64,000 bases of DNA. It comes from an uncultured Nocardioidaceae bacterium (lineage in GTDB: Bacteria > Actinomycetota > Actinomycetes > Propionibacteriales > Nocardioidaceae). Each line of letters begins with the position of its first letter. The stretch's first letter is position 1. The notes beneath the pieces were generated by a model. That model did no database searches, was not told the DNA's origin, and saw only the letters and a list, made by a program, of their open reading frames with translations. The DNA is taken from NCBI GenBank assembly GCA_902805855.1, contig CADCUJ010000010.1, forward strand, positions 62,001-126,000, read 5' to 3'. The position numbers and the translations under genes were made by a program. Below, piece by piece: positions 22,987 to 31,780 of this stretch.

Positions 22987-24618
22987 TCAGCGCCGGGGTG
23001 CCGGCCGCGTCGGCGGGCGGCACTCCTCACCGGCGCAGTCACGCATCTGGTCGAGAAATGCGGCAAGCTTCGCGACCACCGGCTCGCCCGCCGGTCGGTC
23101 GACGATGTTCCGCAGCTGCTCCGGGTCACGTCGCTGGTCGTAGAGCTCACGTTCGCCGGTCGCATGCTCGACGTAGAGATAGCGGCGGGTCCGGACCCCC
23201 TGGGTGAACCGGATCGGGTCTGCTCCAGGGGGCAGGACACCGTCCTCGGTGGTGCTCTCCAGCGGCCTCGGCCCGGTCTCGGTCAGGAAGCCGCGGACCC
23301 AGCCGGTGTCCTCGGTCGGGTCCGGGCGGTCGAGGTCGAGGAAGCTGGACCCGTCCATCGTGGGGTCGGGCCTGGCCCCGGCGAGCTCGAGGAAGGTCGG
23401 CGCGAAGTCGATCATCAGCACCGGGTCCTCACGTACCTCGCCGGCCGGGATGCCCGGTCCGCGCACGAGGAGTGGCACCCGCAGCGACGGGTCGTAGGGC
23501 AGCAGCTTTCCCGCCCGTAGCCGGTGCTCGCCGAGGAAGAAGCCGTTGTCGGCGGTGAAGACCACGATGGTGTCGTCGAGCTCGCCGGATCGCTCCAGGG
23601 CCTTGACGGTGTGCTCCACCTCCTGGTCCAGCACCTCCAGCGACTCGGCGCGCTGCCGCGTCACCTCGGCCATGGCCGCGTGCTCGGACACGTCCGCGGG
23701 CACCATGTCGGCGATGAAGTGCGGCTTGTCGCTCACGTCGGTCTCACCGTCCTCTCCCGGCGCCTCGTCGATCGACTCGTCGAACATGCCGCGCACGTCA
23801 ACCGGCACCGCAGGTGAGCGGAAGATGCGCTTCCGGCCGTCCACGCGCCGGACAGGAGACGGGTCGTCCTTCTCCGTGGGCCGGCCGACGTGCGGGGCGA
23901 CGTACGACGCCCAGACGAAGAACGGGCGGGGGGAGCGGGCCAGCTGACCGACCACGTCCTCGGTCTCCGCACCGAGCATCCGCGTCTGGTACCAGCCGAC
24001 GTTGGGGCGGATCGTCCCGTTGATGTTGAGCGCCGCGCTGAAGTACCGGTAGACGCCCCTGGCCGCTGCTCGCCAGTCGCTCCAGCCAGGCGGGATGTAG
24101 GTCTCGGACTTGGTTCCGTCGTCGAGCAGCATGTAGCCGTAGCCGTTGAGGTACTTGCCGAGGAACGAGGTGTCGTAGCCGACCCGCTGCAGCGCGACCG
24201 GCATCGTCGACGTGTCGTCGAAGGCCTGGAACCCGCCGTAGTCCCCACGGTTGGTCCAGACCTCGTGGTTGTGCGTGTAGTCGCCGGTGAGGAACGAGGC
24301 CCGGGCGGGGCAGCACTGTGGATGGGGCGAGAAGGAGTTGACGAACCGGACCCCCTGCTCCGCGAGGAGCAGCTGCGTGCGTGGCATGTACTGCAGCTCG
24401 TCCGCGCGCATGTCGTCGGCCATGATCACCACGATGTTGGGCCGGCTCTGGTCACCCAGCACCTGGTCGAGCCCGGACGTCTGGGCCGTTGGCGGTGGGG
24501 CGCTGGTACGTCGCCCGGGCCGCGCGTCCGCCGACCCGTCCGGCGCGCTCAGGACCACACCCACGACCAGCAGCAGCGCCGTCAGGAGCACCAGGGCCTG
24601 GCTGCGCCGGTTGGGCAT
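22987..24618 (-). CDS. Secreted or anchored sulfatase (type I, formylglycine-dependent)
   Basis: A 543-residue sulfatase starting at ATG 24618. The N-terminus (MPNRRSQALVLLTALLLVVG) is a signal peptide or membrane anchor, followed by a Pro/Thr-rich linker. The catalytic domain opens with NIVVIMADDMRADEL (metal-binding Asp pair). Cys102 in QCCPARASFLTG fits the C-x-P-x-R site that formylglycine-generating enzyme converts. Further metal ligands are in VVFTADNGFFLGEHR. Likely substrates are extracellular sulfate esters, although phosphonate hydrolases share the fold. The gene interrupts the usual pknL-Rv2175c neighbourhood and may have been inserted. No modifying enzyme is encoded nearby. Confidence 0.88.
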   Translation of the reverse strand: MPNRRSQALVLLTALLLVVGVVLSAPDGSADARPGRRTSAPPPTAQTSGLDQVLGDQSRPNIVVIMADDMRADELQYMPRTQLLLAEQGVRFVNSFSPHPQCCPARASFLTGDYTHNHEVWTNRGDYGGFQAFDDTSTMPVALQRVGYDTSFLGKYLNGYGYMLLDDGTKSETYIPPGWSDWRAAARGVYRYFSAALNINGTIRPNVGWYQTRMLGAETEDVVGQLARSPRPFFVWASYVAPHVGRPTEKDDPSPVRRVDGRKRIFRSPAVPVDVRGMFDESIDEAPGEDGETDVSDKPHFIADMVPADVSEHAAMAEVTRQRAESLEVLDQEVEHTVKALERSGELDDTIVVFTADNGFFLGEHRLRAGKLLPYDPSLRVPLLVRGPGIPAGEVREDPVLMIDFAPTFLELAGARPDPTMDGSSFLDLDRPDPTEDTGWVRGFLTETGPRPLESTTEDGVLPPGADPIRFTQGVRTRRYLYVEHATGERELYDQRRDPEQLRNIVDRPAGEPVVAKLAAFLDQMRDCAGEECRPPTRPAPRR

Positions 24619-24743
24619 CCACCATCTCCTGGGTCGGTCGGACGTGCATCTGGCGCGTTGCGGGCATCTTGCCAAAAGGCCCGTCGAGCGTGGGCACCCG
24701 ACTCCTGCGATGACCGCTCAGGTGCGCTGGCACAGTGGGGGCC

Positions 24744-25106
24744 ATGGAGACCAAGACCGACCTCGAGCGGCTCGTCGGCAGCTGGCTCGACTGGAGCCAG
24801 GCGGCCGAGCTGCTGGGCGTGAATGTGAGCAAGGTTCGCCAGCTGATCAGGGAGCATCAGCTGGCTGCCGCTGTGCCGGTCGAGCATGCTGGGCAGAAGG
24901 TGCCGGCCGAGCTGATCCGGGACGGGCAGGTCGTCAAGGGCGTGCCCGGCGTGCTGACGGTCCTGCACGACGCCCGCTACGACGACCGGGAGGCGATCGC
25001 GTGGCTGTTCACCCGCGACGAGTCGCTGCCGGGCCGGCCGATCGACGCGCTGCGGGAGAACCGCGGGGCGGAGGTCAAGCGGCGCGCCCAGGCTCTCGGC
25101 TTCTAG
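24744..25106 (+). CDS. Rv2175c-like DNA-binding protein
   Basis: A 120-residue protein from ATG 24744 (a GTG at 24735 would add three residues). Residues ~12-40 (LDWSQAAELLGVNVSKVRQL) form a winged helix-turn-helix of the excisionase/MerR kind. The C-terminal half (QVVKGVPGVLTVLHDARYDD, then AIAWLFTRDESLPGRPIDAL) follows M. tuberculosis Rv2175c, which is phosphorylated by PknL on an N-terminal Thr and loses DNA binding. Two Thr residues (Thr3, Thr5) lie near the N-terminus here, so equivalent control is possible but unproven. It is divergent from the sulfatase. Confidence 0.85.
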   Translation: METKTDLERLVGSWLDWSQAAELLGVNVSKVRQLIREHQLAAAVPVEHAGQKVPAELIRDGQVVKGVPGVLTVLHDARYDDREAIAWLFTRDESLPGRPIDALRENRGAEVKRRAQALGF

Positions 25107-25120
25107 TAGCCGGGTGGACT

Positions 25121-25180
25121 GGGGCTGGGGCTGGGGCTGGGCTGGACCTGGGCTGGGCCTGGACTGGGCCTGGACTGGGC
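25121..25180 (+). repeat. G-rich CTGGGG/CTGGGC tandem repeat, G-quadruplex candidate
   Basis: Four G-tracts of three or four bases (25121-25124, 25127-25130, 25133-25136, 25139-25141) are spaced by CT, followed by several further GGG tracts in degenerate copies of CTGGGCCTGGA up to 25180. The tract lies between the Rv2175c-like gene and the barstar-like gene, ending about 65 bp before the latter. The plus strand, and hence the mRNA, could fold into a G-quadruplex. Confidence 0.7.
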
Positions 25181-25244
25181 AAGACCGCGACGCCGTCCTT
25201 AGAGTGGGCACACCTATTCTGCTCCCTCACCGGAGGATCACTAG

Positions 25245-25688
25245 ATGAGCGGTCTCGCAGCACTCCTCGCCGGGCACAACAAGCCGGACGTCTACCAGTG
25301 GCACAGCGCCGCGCACGTCCCCGACGTACAGCATGCTGTCGAGCACGCCGGCTGGCAGTTCGTCTACCTGGACGGCTGGATGGTCGAGGACAAGCAGTCG
25401 TGGCTCAAGGCGACCGCGGCTGCGTTCGACATCTCCGACCCGCCGGGCGACAGCTTCGACGCGCTGGGCGACTCGCTCGCGGACGTGGACGCCGGCGACC
25501 GGGAGGGCATCATCTTCCTGTGGGATGGCTGGGGGCCGCTCGCGCGCGCCGACGAGCAGGCCTTCAGCGTCGCCCTCAGCGTGCTCGGTGGCCGGGTGAA
25601 TGCCGAACGTGGTGGGCGGTTCGCGGTCATCCTGCGCGGCGACGGGCCGCGGTTGGACCTGCCCGAGCTGCCGACGAAACAGGTCTGA
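25245..25688 (+). CDS. Barstar-family protein
   Basis: A 147-residue protein resembling barstar, the intracellular inhibitor of the secreted ribonuclease barnase. Segments supporting this are GWQFVYLDGWMVEDKQSWLK, AAAFDISDPPGDSFDALGDSL and REGIIFLWDGWGPLARADE, which preserve the acidic, aromatic helix-loop region used to plug the RNase active site. The ribosome-binding site GGAGG lies 7 bases before ATG 25245. No ribonuclease gene is adjacent, so this is an orphan, as often in actinobacteria. Its stop abuts the stop of the convergent polyprenyl synthase gene directly. Confidence 0.75.
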   Translation: MSGLAALLAGHNKPDVYQWHSAAHVPDVQHAVEHAGWQFVYLDGWMVEDKQSWLKATAAAFDISDPPGDSFDALGDSLADVDAGDREGIIFLWDGWGPLARADEQAFSVALSVLGGRVNAERGGRFAVILRGDGPRLDLPELPTKQV

Positions 25689-26777
25689 TCACAGCACCCG
25701 CTGGGTCGCCGCCCGGGCGAGGCCGCGCAGCACCTCGCGCGCACCCTCGGTCGTCGGTGCCGACTCGAGCGCCGCGAGTGAGGTCGAGGTCAGGTCCTCG
25801 ATCATCGCCTCCACCGCAGCCGGTGCGCCGGTGTCGACCAGCAGCTGCTGCAACGAGGTCACCTCGTCCCCGTCGAGCGGTTCGACCCGTGTCCTGCTGA
25901 GTGCCGCGTCGAGCACCTTCGCGTCCTGCGCCGTGGCGCCGCCGAGGGCCAGCGCCACCAGCACGGTGCGTTTGCCCTCCCGGAGGTCGTCGCCGGCGGG
26001 CTTCCCGGTCACCTCGGGGTCGCCGAAGACACCGAGAAGGTCGTCTCGCAGCTGGAACGCCTCTCCGAGGGGCAGGCCGAACCGGCTGAGCGCAGCGCGT
26101 ACCTCGCCACCGGCGCCGGCCAAGGTCGCCCCCACATGCAGCGGACGCTCCACGGAGTACTTCGCGGACTTGTAGCGCAGCACCCGCATCGCGGTCTCCA
26201 CGTCGGTGTCGCCACGCGCCTGCGAGGAGACGTCGAGGAACTGGCCACCGATCACCTCTGCGCGGGTGGCGTCGAAGAACTCGAGCGCCTCGCGGACGAC
26301 GCCGTGGTCGAGTCCGCAGGTACGCAGAAGCTGGTCGGACCACGACAGCAGCAGGTCGCCGAGCAGGATCGCTCCGGCGGCGCCGTACCGCATCGGGTCG
26401 CCGGCCCAGCCGCGGTCGCGGTGTGTTGCCTCGAACCTCCGGTGGCTGGCCGGACGTCCGCGACGTACGTCGGAGGCGTCCAGGTAGTCGTCGTGCACCA
26501 GGGCGCTCGCGTGCAGCAGTTCCAGCGCGGCACAGGCGCGCAACAACGGGCCCTGGTCGGCGGGGAAGTCCCGCACCGTCCGGAAGCCCCAGTAGCAGAA
26601 GGCCGCACGGAGACGCTTGCCCCCGGCGACGGAGCGCGACGCCTCGCTCACCAGCCGGGTCGCGTCCTCACCGAGCGGCTGCAGGCGGCGACCCTGCTCG
26701 TGGACGAACGCGTCCAGGGTGTCTTGGACCGCGGCGCGGAACCCGTCCTCGCCCCATGCGCTCTCGGAGCTGCTCAC
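25689..26777 (-). CDS. Polyprenyl (geranylgeranyl-type) diphosphate synthase
   Basis: A 362-residue trans-isoprenyl diphosphate synthase, starting at GTG 26777. The first aspartate-rich motif is VHDDYLDASD (DDxxD), preceded by the GGKRLRAAF substrate-binding segment. The second aspartate position is FQLRDDLLGVFGD. It condenses isopentenyl diphosphate onto an allylic starter. Small residues or aromatics just before the first motif control chain length, but I cannot assign it reliably. A CrtI-like oxidoreductase one gene away (27753) hints at C20/C40 isoprenoid synthesis. The position relative to pknL and metF parallels M. tuberculosis idsA2. Confidence 0.9.
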   Translation of the reverse strand: MSSSESAWGEDGFRAAVQDTLDAFVHEQGRRLQPLGEDATRLVSEASRSVAGGKRLRAAFCYWGFRTVRDFPADQGPLLRACAALELLHASALVHDDYLDASDVRRGRPASHRRFEATHRDRGWAGDPMRYGAAGAILLGDLLLSWSDQLLRTCGLDHGVVREALEFFDATRAEVIGGQFLDVSSQARGDTDVETAMRVLRYKSAKYSVERPLHVGATLAGAGGEVRAALSRFGLPLGEAFQLRDDLLGVFGDPEVTGKPAGDDLREGKRTVLVALALGGATAQDAKVLDAALSRTRVEPLDGDEVTSLQQLLVDTGAPAAVEAMIEDLTSTSLAALESAPTTEGAREVLRGLARAATQRVL

Positions 26778-26834
26778 GCCCAGTGAGCCTACGTCGCAGG
26801 GGTCCGGCGTGGGCGCGCACCTATCCTGGGCCAC

Positions 26835-27749
26835 ATGGCGCTCGGACTTCCCTCCCGCATGCCCGGTCGGGCGGAGACGATCCGTGACCTCATCGCTGCC
26901 GGCGAGCGCTCGTTCTCCTTCGAGTTCTTCCCACCCAAGGACGAGGCCGGCGAACGTCAGCTGTGGAAGGCGTTGCGCGAGCTCGAGGGGCTGCGGCCGA
27001 CGTTCGTGTCGGTGACCTATGGTGCGGGAGGCTCGACGCGCGACCGGACCGTCCGGGTCACCGAAGGCATCGCGCAGGAGACCACGATGACCCCGCTCGG
27101 GCACCTCACCTGCGTCGGCCACTCGCGCGAGACGCTGCGCTCGGTGATCGGGGCCTACGCCGACGCGGGCGTGCGCAACGTGCTGGCACTGCGGGGCGAC
27201 TCGGCGGCGGGCCCTTCGGCGCCCTTCGAAGCGCACCCGGAGGGGCCGCGGTACGCGGTGGAGCTGGTCGCGCTCACCAAGTCGCTCGGTGACTTCTGCG
27301 TCGGGGTCGCTGCGTTTCCCGAGATGCACCCGGCGGCCCAGTCCGTCGAGGCGGACACCCGGGTGCTGGCAGCCAAGGCGGCAGCAGGTGCGGACTTCGC
27401 GATCACCCAGCTGTTCTTCCGGGCCGAGGACTATTTCCGGCTCGCCGACCGGGCCTCCGCGATCGGCGTCGACATCCCGATCGTCCCCGGAGTCATGCCG
27501 ATCACGAACCTGCGCCAGATCACGCGGATGGCTGAGCTGTCCGGAGCCGCGCTGCCCGACGAGGTGGTCGCCCGGATCTCGCAGTACGGCGACGACCCGG
27601 CCGCCGTGCGTGCTGAGGGCGTCCGGATCGCGACCCGGATGTGTGACGAGCTGTTGGCAGGTGGGGCACCGGGGCTGCACTTCTACACGCTGAACCGGTC
27701 GAGCGCGACCCGAGAGATCTACGCCAACCTGAATGTCCCGGCCGGCTGA
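26835..27749 (+). CDS. metF: 5,10-methylenetetrahydrofolate reductase
   Basis: A 304-residue flavoprotein that reduces 5,10-methylene-THF to 5-methyl-THF for methionine synthesis. Diagnostic segments are FSFEFFPPKDEAGERQLW near the N-terminus (catalytic Glu), FVSVTYGAGGSTRDRT, GHLTCVGHSRETL, NVLALRGDSA and the FAD-binding region FAITQLFFRAEDYFRL, ending with PGLHFYTLNRSSATREI. It is divergent from the polyprenyl synthase (57 bp apart), and its stop is 3 bp from the convergent CrtI-like gene. No folate or cobalamin riboswitch is evident upstream. Confidence 0.93.
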   Translation: MALGLPSRMPGRAETIRDLIAAGERSFSFEFFPPKDEAGERQLWKALRELEGLRPTFVSVTYGAGGSTRDRTVRVTEGIAQETTMTPLGHLTCVGHSRETLRSVIGAYADAGVRNVLALRGDSAAGPSAPFEAHPEGPRYAVELVALTKSLGDFCVGVAAFPEMHPAAQSVEADTRVLAAKAAAGADFAITQLFFRAEDYFRLADRASAIGVDIPIVPGVMPITNLRQITRMAELSGAALPDEVVARISQYGDDPAAVRAEGVRIATRMCDELLAGGAPGLHFYTLNRSSATREIYANLNVPAG

Positions 27750-27752
27750 GGG

Positions 27753-29057
27753 CTACGCCTTGCCGACCGACTCCGCGACCAACGCGGCGCCCAGGCCCAC
27801 GAACGGCACACCGGCTCCCGGTGTCGCGTGCGAGCCGGCACAGTAGAGACCCTCGATCGGCGTCGCCGTGCCCATCCGTTGGCTCAGCGTCGCGCGGCCC
27901 TGCCACAGCACCCCGTACGGCGACCCACCCCAGGCCTCGACCAGCTCGCGCGGCGACCGGTCGACCCTGACCTCCAGACTGTCCCGAACATCGACCTTGC
28001 GTCTGGCCAAGGCGGTGACGACGTCCTCGGCGAGTCGTCCCCGCCCGAGCACGGTCCAGGCCTTCCCTCCCTCGGGAGCTCTGCCACCGGTGCGCACCAC
28101 GAGCAGCGGGTCGCCGTGCAGCACGACCTCGTGCGGCAGATCGGGGACCTCGCCCCGCAAACCGAGATGGCACACCACCGGCGGGATCGCCGGCATGGTC
28201 CTGCGAACGTGCCCGGCCAGGGCCGGGAGCCGACGAGGGTCGACCGCGCACACGACGACATCTGCGTCGAGGACACCATGCGCGGTCGCGACACCGACCG
28301 CCCGGCCTTCCTCGACGACGACGTCCATGACCGTCGTGCCCGACTGCACCTCGACCTCGCGTTCGCGCAACCGCGCCGTGAGCGCCGTGGCGAGCGTGCC
28401 CATCCCGCCCGGAACGGTCCAGGCTCCGAACTTCTGCTCCACGTAGGCCGACACGCCCAGCCACGACGGGACGTTGCGCGGGTCGTGCCCGTCGACGGTG
28501 GCCTGGCTGGTGGCGAGGGCACGCAGCCGCTCATCCTTGAACGCCCTGAGCGCCGCGCGGTGCAAGGTGTTGCGGGTCGCCAGCAGCCGGCCTAGGTCCT
28601 TCCCGACCAGCGCGGGCGAGTAGAGATGCTCCAGGTAGCCGGTGCGCAGCAGCTCCCACTGGTGCGCGAAACGGTCGAGGTAGCCGATCCACTGGTCGCC
28701 ACGACCCGCACCGAGGCCCTCGTCCAGCGCGGCCCGCAGGGCGGAGCGGTTGCCCCAGGGCAGCTGCACTGCCTGGCCGTCCTCGAACCGGTGCTCGCGC
28801 AGTGGCTGCACCGGGACCAGCTCCAGCTCCTGGTCCAGCGGCCGTCCGCTCTTGCGGAACAGGTCGCGGATGACGGCCGGCAGCGTCGTCCAGGCGGGCC
28901 CGGTGTCCCAGCGGTAGCCGTCACGCTCGAGGAAGCCGAGCGCCCCGCCGAGGTGCTCCAGACGTTCCACGACGACGACGTCGTGGCCGAGCCTCGCCAG
29001 CCGGGCCGCGCTGGCCATGCCGCCGAGTCCTGCGCCGATCACGCAGACCCGTGCCAT
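27753..29057 (-). CDS. Phytoene desaturase-like FAD-dependent oxidoreductase (CrtI family)
   Basis: A 434-residue flavoprotein starting at ATG 29057. The dinucleotide-binding motif VCVIGAGLGGMASAARLARL is followed by VVVVERLEHLGGALGFLE, typical of the CrtI/amine oxidase superfamily. The C-terminus has the matching FAD segment LYCAGSHATPGAGVPFVGLG. Related enzymes desaturate or isomerise carotenoids, but many actinobacterial paralogues act on other polyprenyl or unknown substrates. No crtB or crtY lies in the window, so carotenoid function is not established. The nearby prenyl synthase makes an isoprenoid role plausible. Confidence 0.82.
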   Translation of the reverse strand: MARVCVIGAGLGGMASAARLARLGHDVVVVERLEHLGGALGFLERDGYRWDTGPAWTTLPAVIRDLFRKSGRPLDQELELVPVQPLREHRFEDGQAVQLPWGNRSALRAALDEGLGAGRGDQWIGYLDRFAHQWELLRTGYLEHLYSPALVGKDLGRLLATRNTLHRAALRAFKDERLRALATSQATVDGHDPRNVPSWLGVSAYVEQKFGAWTVPGGMGTLATALTARLREREVEVQSGTTVMDVVVEEGRAVGVATAHGVLDADVVVCAVDPRRLPALAGHVRRTMPAIPPVVCHLGLRGEVPDLPHEVVLHGDPLLVVRTGGRAPEGGKAWTVLGRGRLAEDVVTALARRKVDVRDSLEVRVDRSPRELVEAWGGSPYGVLWQGRATLSQRMGTATPIEGLYCAGSHATPGAGVPFVGLGAALVAESVGKA

Positions 29058-29079
29058 GACGCCCGACCCTAGTGCGTGC

Positions 29080-31614
29080 CTACCAGCGTCGTACGAGGGT
29101 CTGGCCGGAGTCGCGGACCCAGGTGATGTGCCCACCGCGGAACTCGCCGCGCAGTCCGCGACGTACCTCGAAGACGTCGCTGGTCGGGTAGCTCAGGAAG
29201 GAGGCCTCGCGGCCAAGCGCCGTCCATCGCGCCAGGATCGGCCCGTCCACCAAGTGCGCACCATCGGGTCTGGTCCAGTAGATCGAGGCGCTCTCGGCGA
29301 AGTCATTGAAGCGTCCGGTCCCGTCCTGGGTGCGCCGTTGGTCGCTGGCCGGCGGACCCACTGCCTCGGGGCCCCCGCGCTCGAGGTACTTCTCCAGGAT
29401 CTCCCCGTGCACCTCGTGAGCTCCCGTCGACGGCGACCAGTAGAGCCGCCCGTTCGCGAACTGACGCGAGCGCAGCGCTGTGCCGCCGGTCTCCGGCCCG
29501 GTCGGCGCGCCGAGCAGGTCACGGATCCGTGTGTCTCGCGCGTACTTTCGGTCGATCGGTGTCAGGTAGGTGGCGGTGAGGGTGAGGTCGGCGCTGCCGA
29601 TGGTGACCGCGTGGGTGGCCAGGCGCGAGCCGTCGGACCACTGCTCGAACGTGGCCACCTGGTCCTCGGCGACGGCTGCCGCGAGCACGTCGACGACTGC
29701 ACCTTCGGCGACCATCGCTGAGGGACCGGTGCTCTCGCCCGGGATCTCCAGGCGGGCCGGGAGGTTGCTCAGCAGGGTCAGTCGGTGCTCGCGTGGCAGC
29801 GCGACGTAGGTCACGGACGCGGCCGCGCCGCGGGAGTCGGTGGCGGTCGCCGTCACCTCGGTTCGCGAGTTCGGGTGGTCGGTGAGCTGACCGCTCCAGC
29901 CGGGGCCGGTGGCTCCTTCCCCGGGGTGCCGGTGACAGCTGGTCTCCACCTGGCAGTGCACGGTCGCGCTGGTCCACACGATCCTCAGCTCACCGTCCTC
30001 GGCGTCGGTGGCAGTGCCAGTGAGCGTGATCGGTTCGCCGACCGCGAACCGGTTCCCGCCCGGTGTGGTCAGCGTGAGCTCCGGCTGTCGGTTGGAGGGG
30101 GCGACCGTGAGCGTGGTGGTGTCCGTGGCCCCGCTCGGGTCGCTCACGGTCAGCGCCACCTCGTAGGTGTCCGGTCCCGACGGGTAGCCATGGGTGGGGT
30201 TCGGCCCGCTCCCGGTGGATCCGTCGCCGAAGTCCCAGCGGTAGCTCAGCGCGTCACCTTCGTGGTCGCGGGACCCACTGGCGTCGAACGAAACCGTGCG
30301 GGTGTCGGGGTCGGTGACCGCGACGATCCGGGCGACGGGTGCGGTGTTGCCCGCGGCGGAGTAGGTCAGCCGTCGCAGGTTTCCGGTGGCGATGTCGGCG
30401 TAGACGAGGTCGCCGTTCTCGGCCTCGTCGAACTCGACCGGTGCGCCGACATGTGTCCCGAACGGTGGGTCGTCCGGTGGCCGGGACAGCTGGCCATCAG
30501 CACCGAGCCGCATGCTCCAGATCTTCTCGCCGACGTAGTCGCCGAAGAAGTAGGAGCCCTGGTACCTGGCCGGGTAGCTCGAACCGGTGTAGACGCGCCC
30601 TCCGGTCACCGAGTTGCCCTGGTCCGCCGGCAGGTCCGCCCCGTCGCCGTGGCGGTAGTCCCACACCGGTGCGGTGTTGGCGACCGATGCGCACGCGGCC
30701 AGGTCGCGGTACCCGGGGGTCCGGTGCAGGCCCTCCCAGCACGGCCAGCCGTAGATCCGGCCGGGTCGGACGACGTCGACCTCCTCCCAGGTGAGCCAGC
30801 CGACGTCGCCGAGGAGCGGGGCCCCGGTTTCGGGGTCGAGGGAGAAGCGGAACGGGCTGCGGAAACCGCCGGCGTAGAACCGGCTCCGCCAGGAAGCCGG
30901 TTGAGCCTCGGAGTAGAAGGGGTTGCTGGGATGTCCTCGTCCGTCGGGCAGGACGTGCAGCAGCTTGCCCAGCCCGGAGTTCGGGTCCAGGGCGTTCAGG
31001 GCCTCTGGGTCGACGCAGCAGAACTTCGCCATGTCGCCCACCGAGACCCACAGCGAACCGTCGGGGTCTGCTACGACGCCGGTCATCGCATGCACCTGGG
31101 CGCTGCCGGTGAGTTGGAGGATCCTGCGCTCCTCGCTCAGGCCGGTCGGGTCCGGGGAGCCGGTCACGGTCCATCGGGAGAGCCGCACCCGGAAGCCGGG
31201 CGGCTCGTCGGGCAGGGCGCGGGCCAGGTAGACGTGGCGGGTCCTCGCGAAGTCGGGAGCAACGGCCATCCCGACCAGGCCCAGGTCGCCGTTCGACCTG
31301 GTCGGGAGGACGGCGAGCTCTCGGGTCCGGTCGCCGGTTGCCGAGACCCAGGTGACGCCGCCGTCCTTGCCGGTGCTGATCGCGCTGCCGTCGGGCAGGA
31401 AGCCGAAGTCGGTCAGGTTGTAGGCCGGCTGACCGGTCGGGGTGTCGACGAGCGCGAAACCGGGCGGCAGCGTCGCGGAGTCCTCAGCCGTCTCGGCCGC
31501 CGCCTGGCGCTCGGCACCGGTGTCCCCGCCGGCCGGGGCGGCGGTGTGCAGGGTGCCCGCACCGGCGCCCAGCACGCAGGCAGACGCGACAATCGCGCAC
31601 AGTCCTCGTCGCAC
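29080..31614 (-). CDS. Secreted sugar-dehydrogenase-like beta-propeller with PKD and LGFP repeats
   Basis: An 844-residue exported protein from GTG 31614. The N-terminus is a signal peptide with an Ala-rich stretch. Residues ~50-400 form a GSDH/SGL-type six-bladed propeller (GFALVDTPTGQPAYNLTDFGF, LGLVGMAVAPDFARTRHVYLA, WVSVGDMAKFCC, AGGFRSPFRFSLDP), related to PQQ-dependent sugar dehydrogenases. A PKD domain follows (VSFDASGSRDHEGDALSYRW), then an Ig-like region with a Cys pair. The last ~170 residues hold LGFP-type repeats (RDLLGAPTGPETG, GPEAVGPPASDQ), a module thought to bind cell envelope. The arrangement suggests a surface-bound enzyme or adhesin; catalytic activity is unproven. Confidence 0.83.
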   Translation of the reverse strand: MRRGLCAIVASACVLGAGAGTLHTAAPAGGDTGAERQAAAETAEDSATLPPGFALVDTPTGQPAYNLTDFGFLPDGSAISTGKDGGVTWVSATGDRTRELAVLPTRSNGDLGLVGMAVAPDFARTRHVYLARALPDEPPGFRVRLSRWTVTGSPDPTGLSEERRILQLTGSAQVHAMTGVVADPDGSLWVSVGDMAKFCCVDPEALNALDPNSGLGKLLHVLPDGRGHPSNPFYSEAQPASWRSRFYAGGFRSPFRFSLDPETGAPLLGDVGWLTWEEVDVVRPGRIYGWPCWEGLHRTPGYRDLAACASVANTAPVWDYRHGDGADLPADQGNSVTGGRVYTGSSYPARYQGSYFFGDYVGEKIWSMRLGADGQLSRPPDDPPFGTHVGAPVEFDEAENGDLVYADIATGNLRRLTYSAAGNTAPVARIVAVTDPDTRTVSFDASGSRDHEGDALSYRWDFGDGSTGSGPNPTHGYPSGPDTYEVALTVSDPSGATDTTTLTVAPSNRQPELTLTTPGGNRFAVGEPITLTGTATDAEDGELRIVWTSATVHCQVETSCHRHPGEGATGPGWSGQLTDHPNSRTEVTATATDSRGAAASVTYVALPREHRLTLLSNLPARLEIPGESTGPSAMVAEGAVVDVLAAAVAEDQVATFEQWSDGSRLATHAVTIGSADLTLTATYLTPIDRKYARDTRIRDLLGAPTGPETGGTALRSRQFANGRLYWSPSTGAHEVHGEILEKYLERGGPEAVGPPASDQRRTQDGTGRFNDFAESASIYWTRPDGAHLVDGPILARWTALGREASFLSYPTSDVFEVRRGLRGEFRGGHITWVRDSGQTLVRRW

Positions 31615-31780
31615 GGCCCACCCCGACGTCCACCGGGCCCCCCGACCCGGTGGAAGCAGTGAAGCAGTCTGCTGCGCGGAGCGGAATCAGCGGCCCCGAA
31701 GATGACGCAGACGTGTCATGCGTTACCTGCTGGAATCTGCTGAATCGCTCTGTTCTGTCCGGAGCCGGCGCGCGCCGCCG
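31615..31780. other. Intergenic region between two secreted-protein genes
   Basis: A 166-bp gap upstream of the propeller gene and downstream of the metalloprotease stop, both on the minus strand. It is less GC-rich than its surroundings near 31720-31760 (for example CTGGAATCTGCTGAATCG). It probably carries the propeller promoter, but I see no clear -35/-10 pair or terminator hairpin. Confidence 0.4.
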
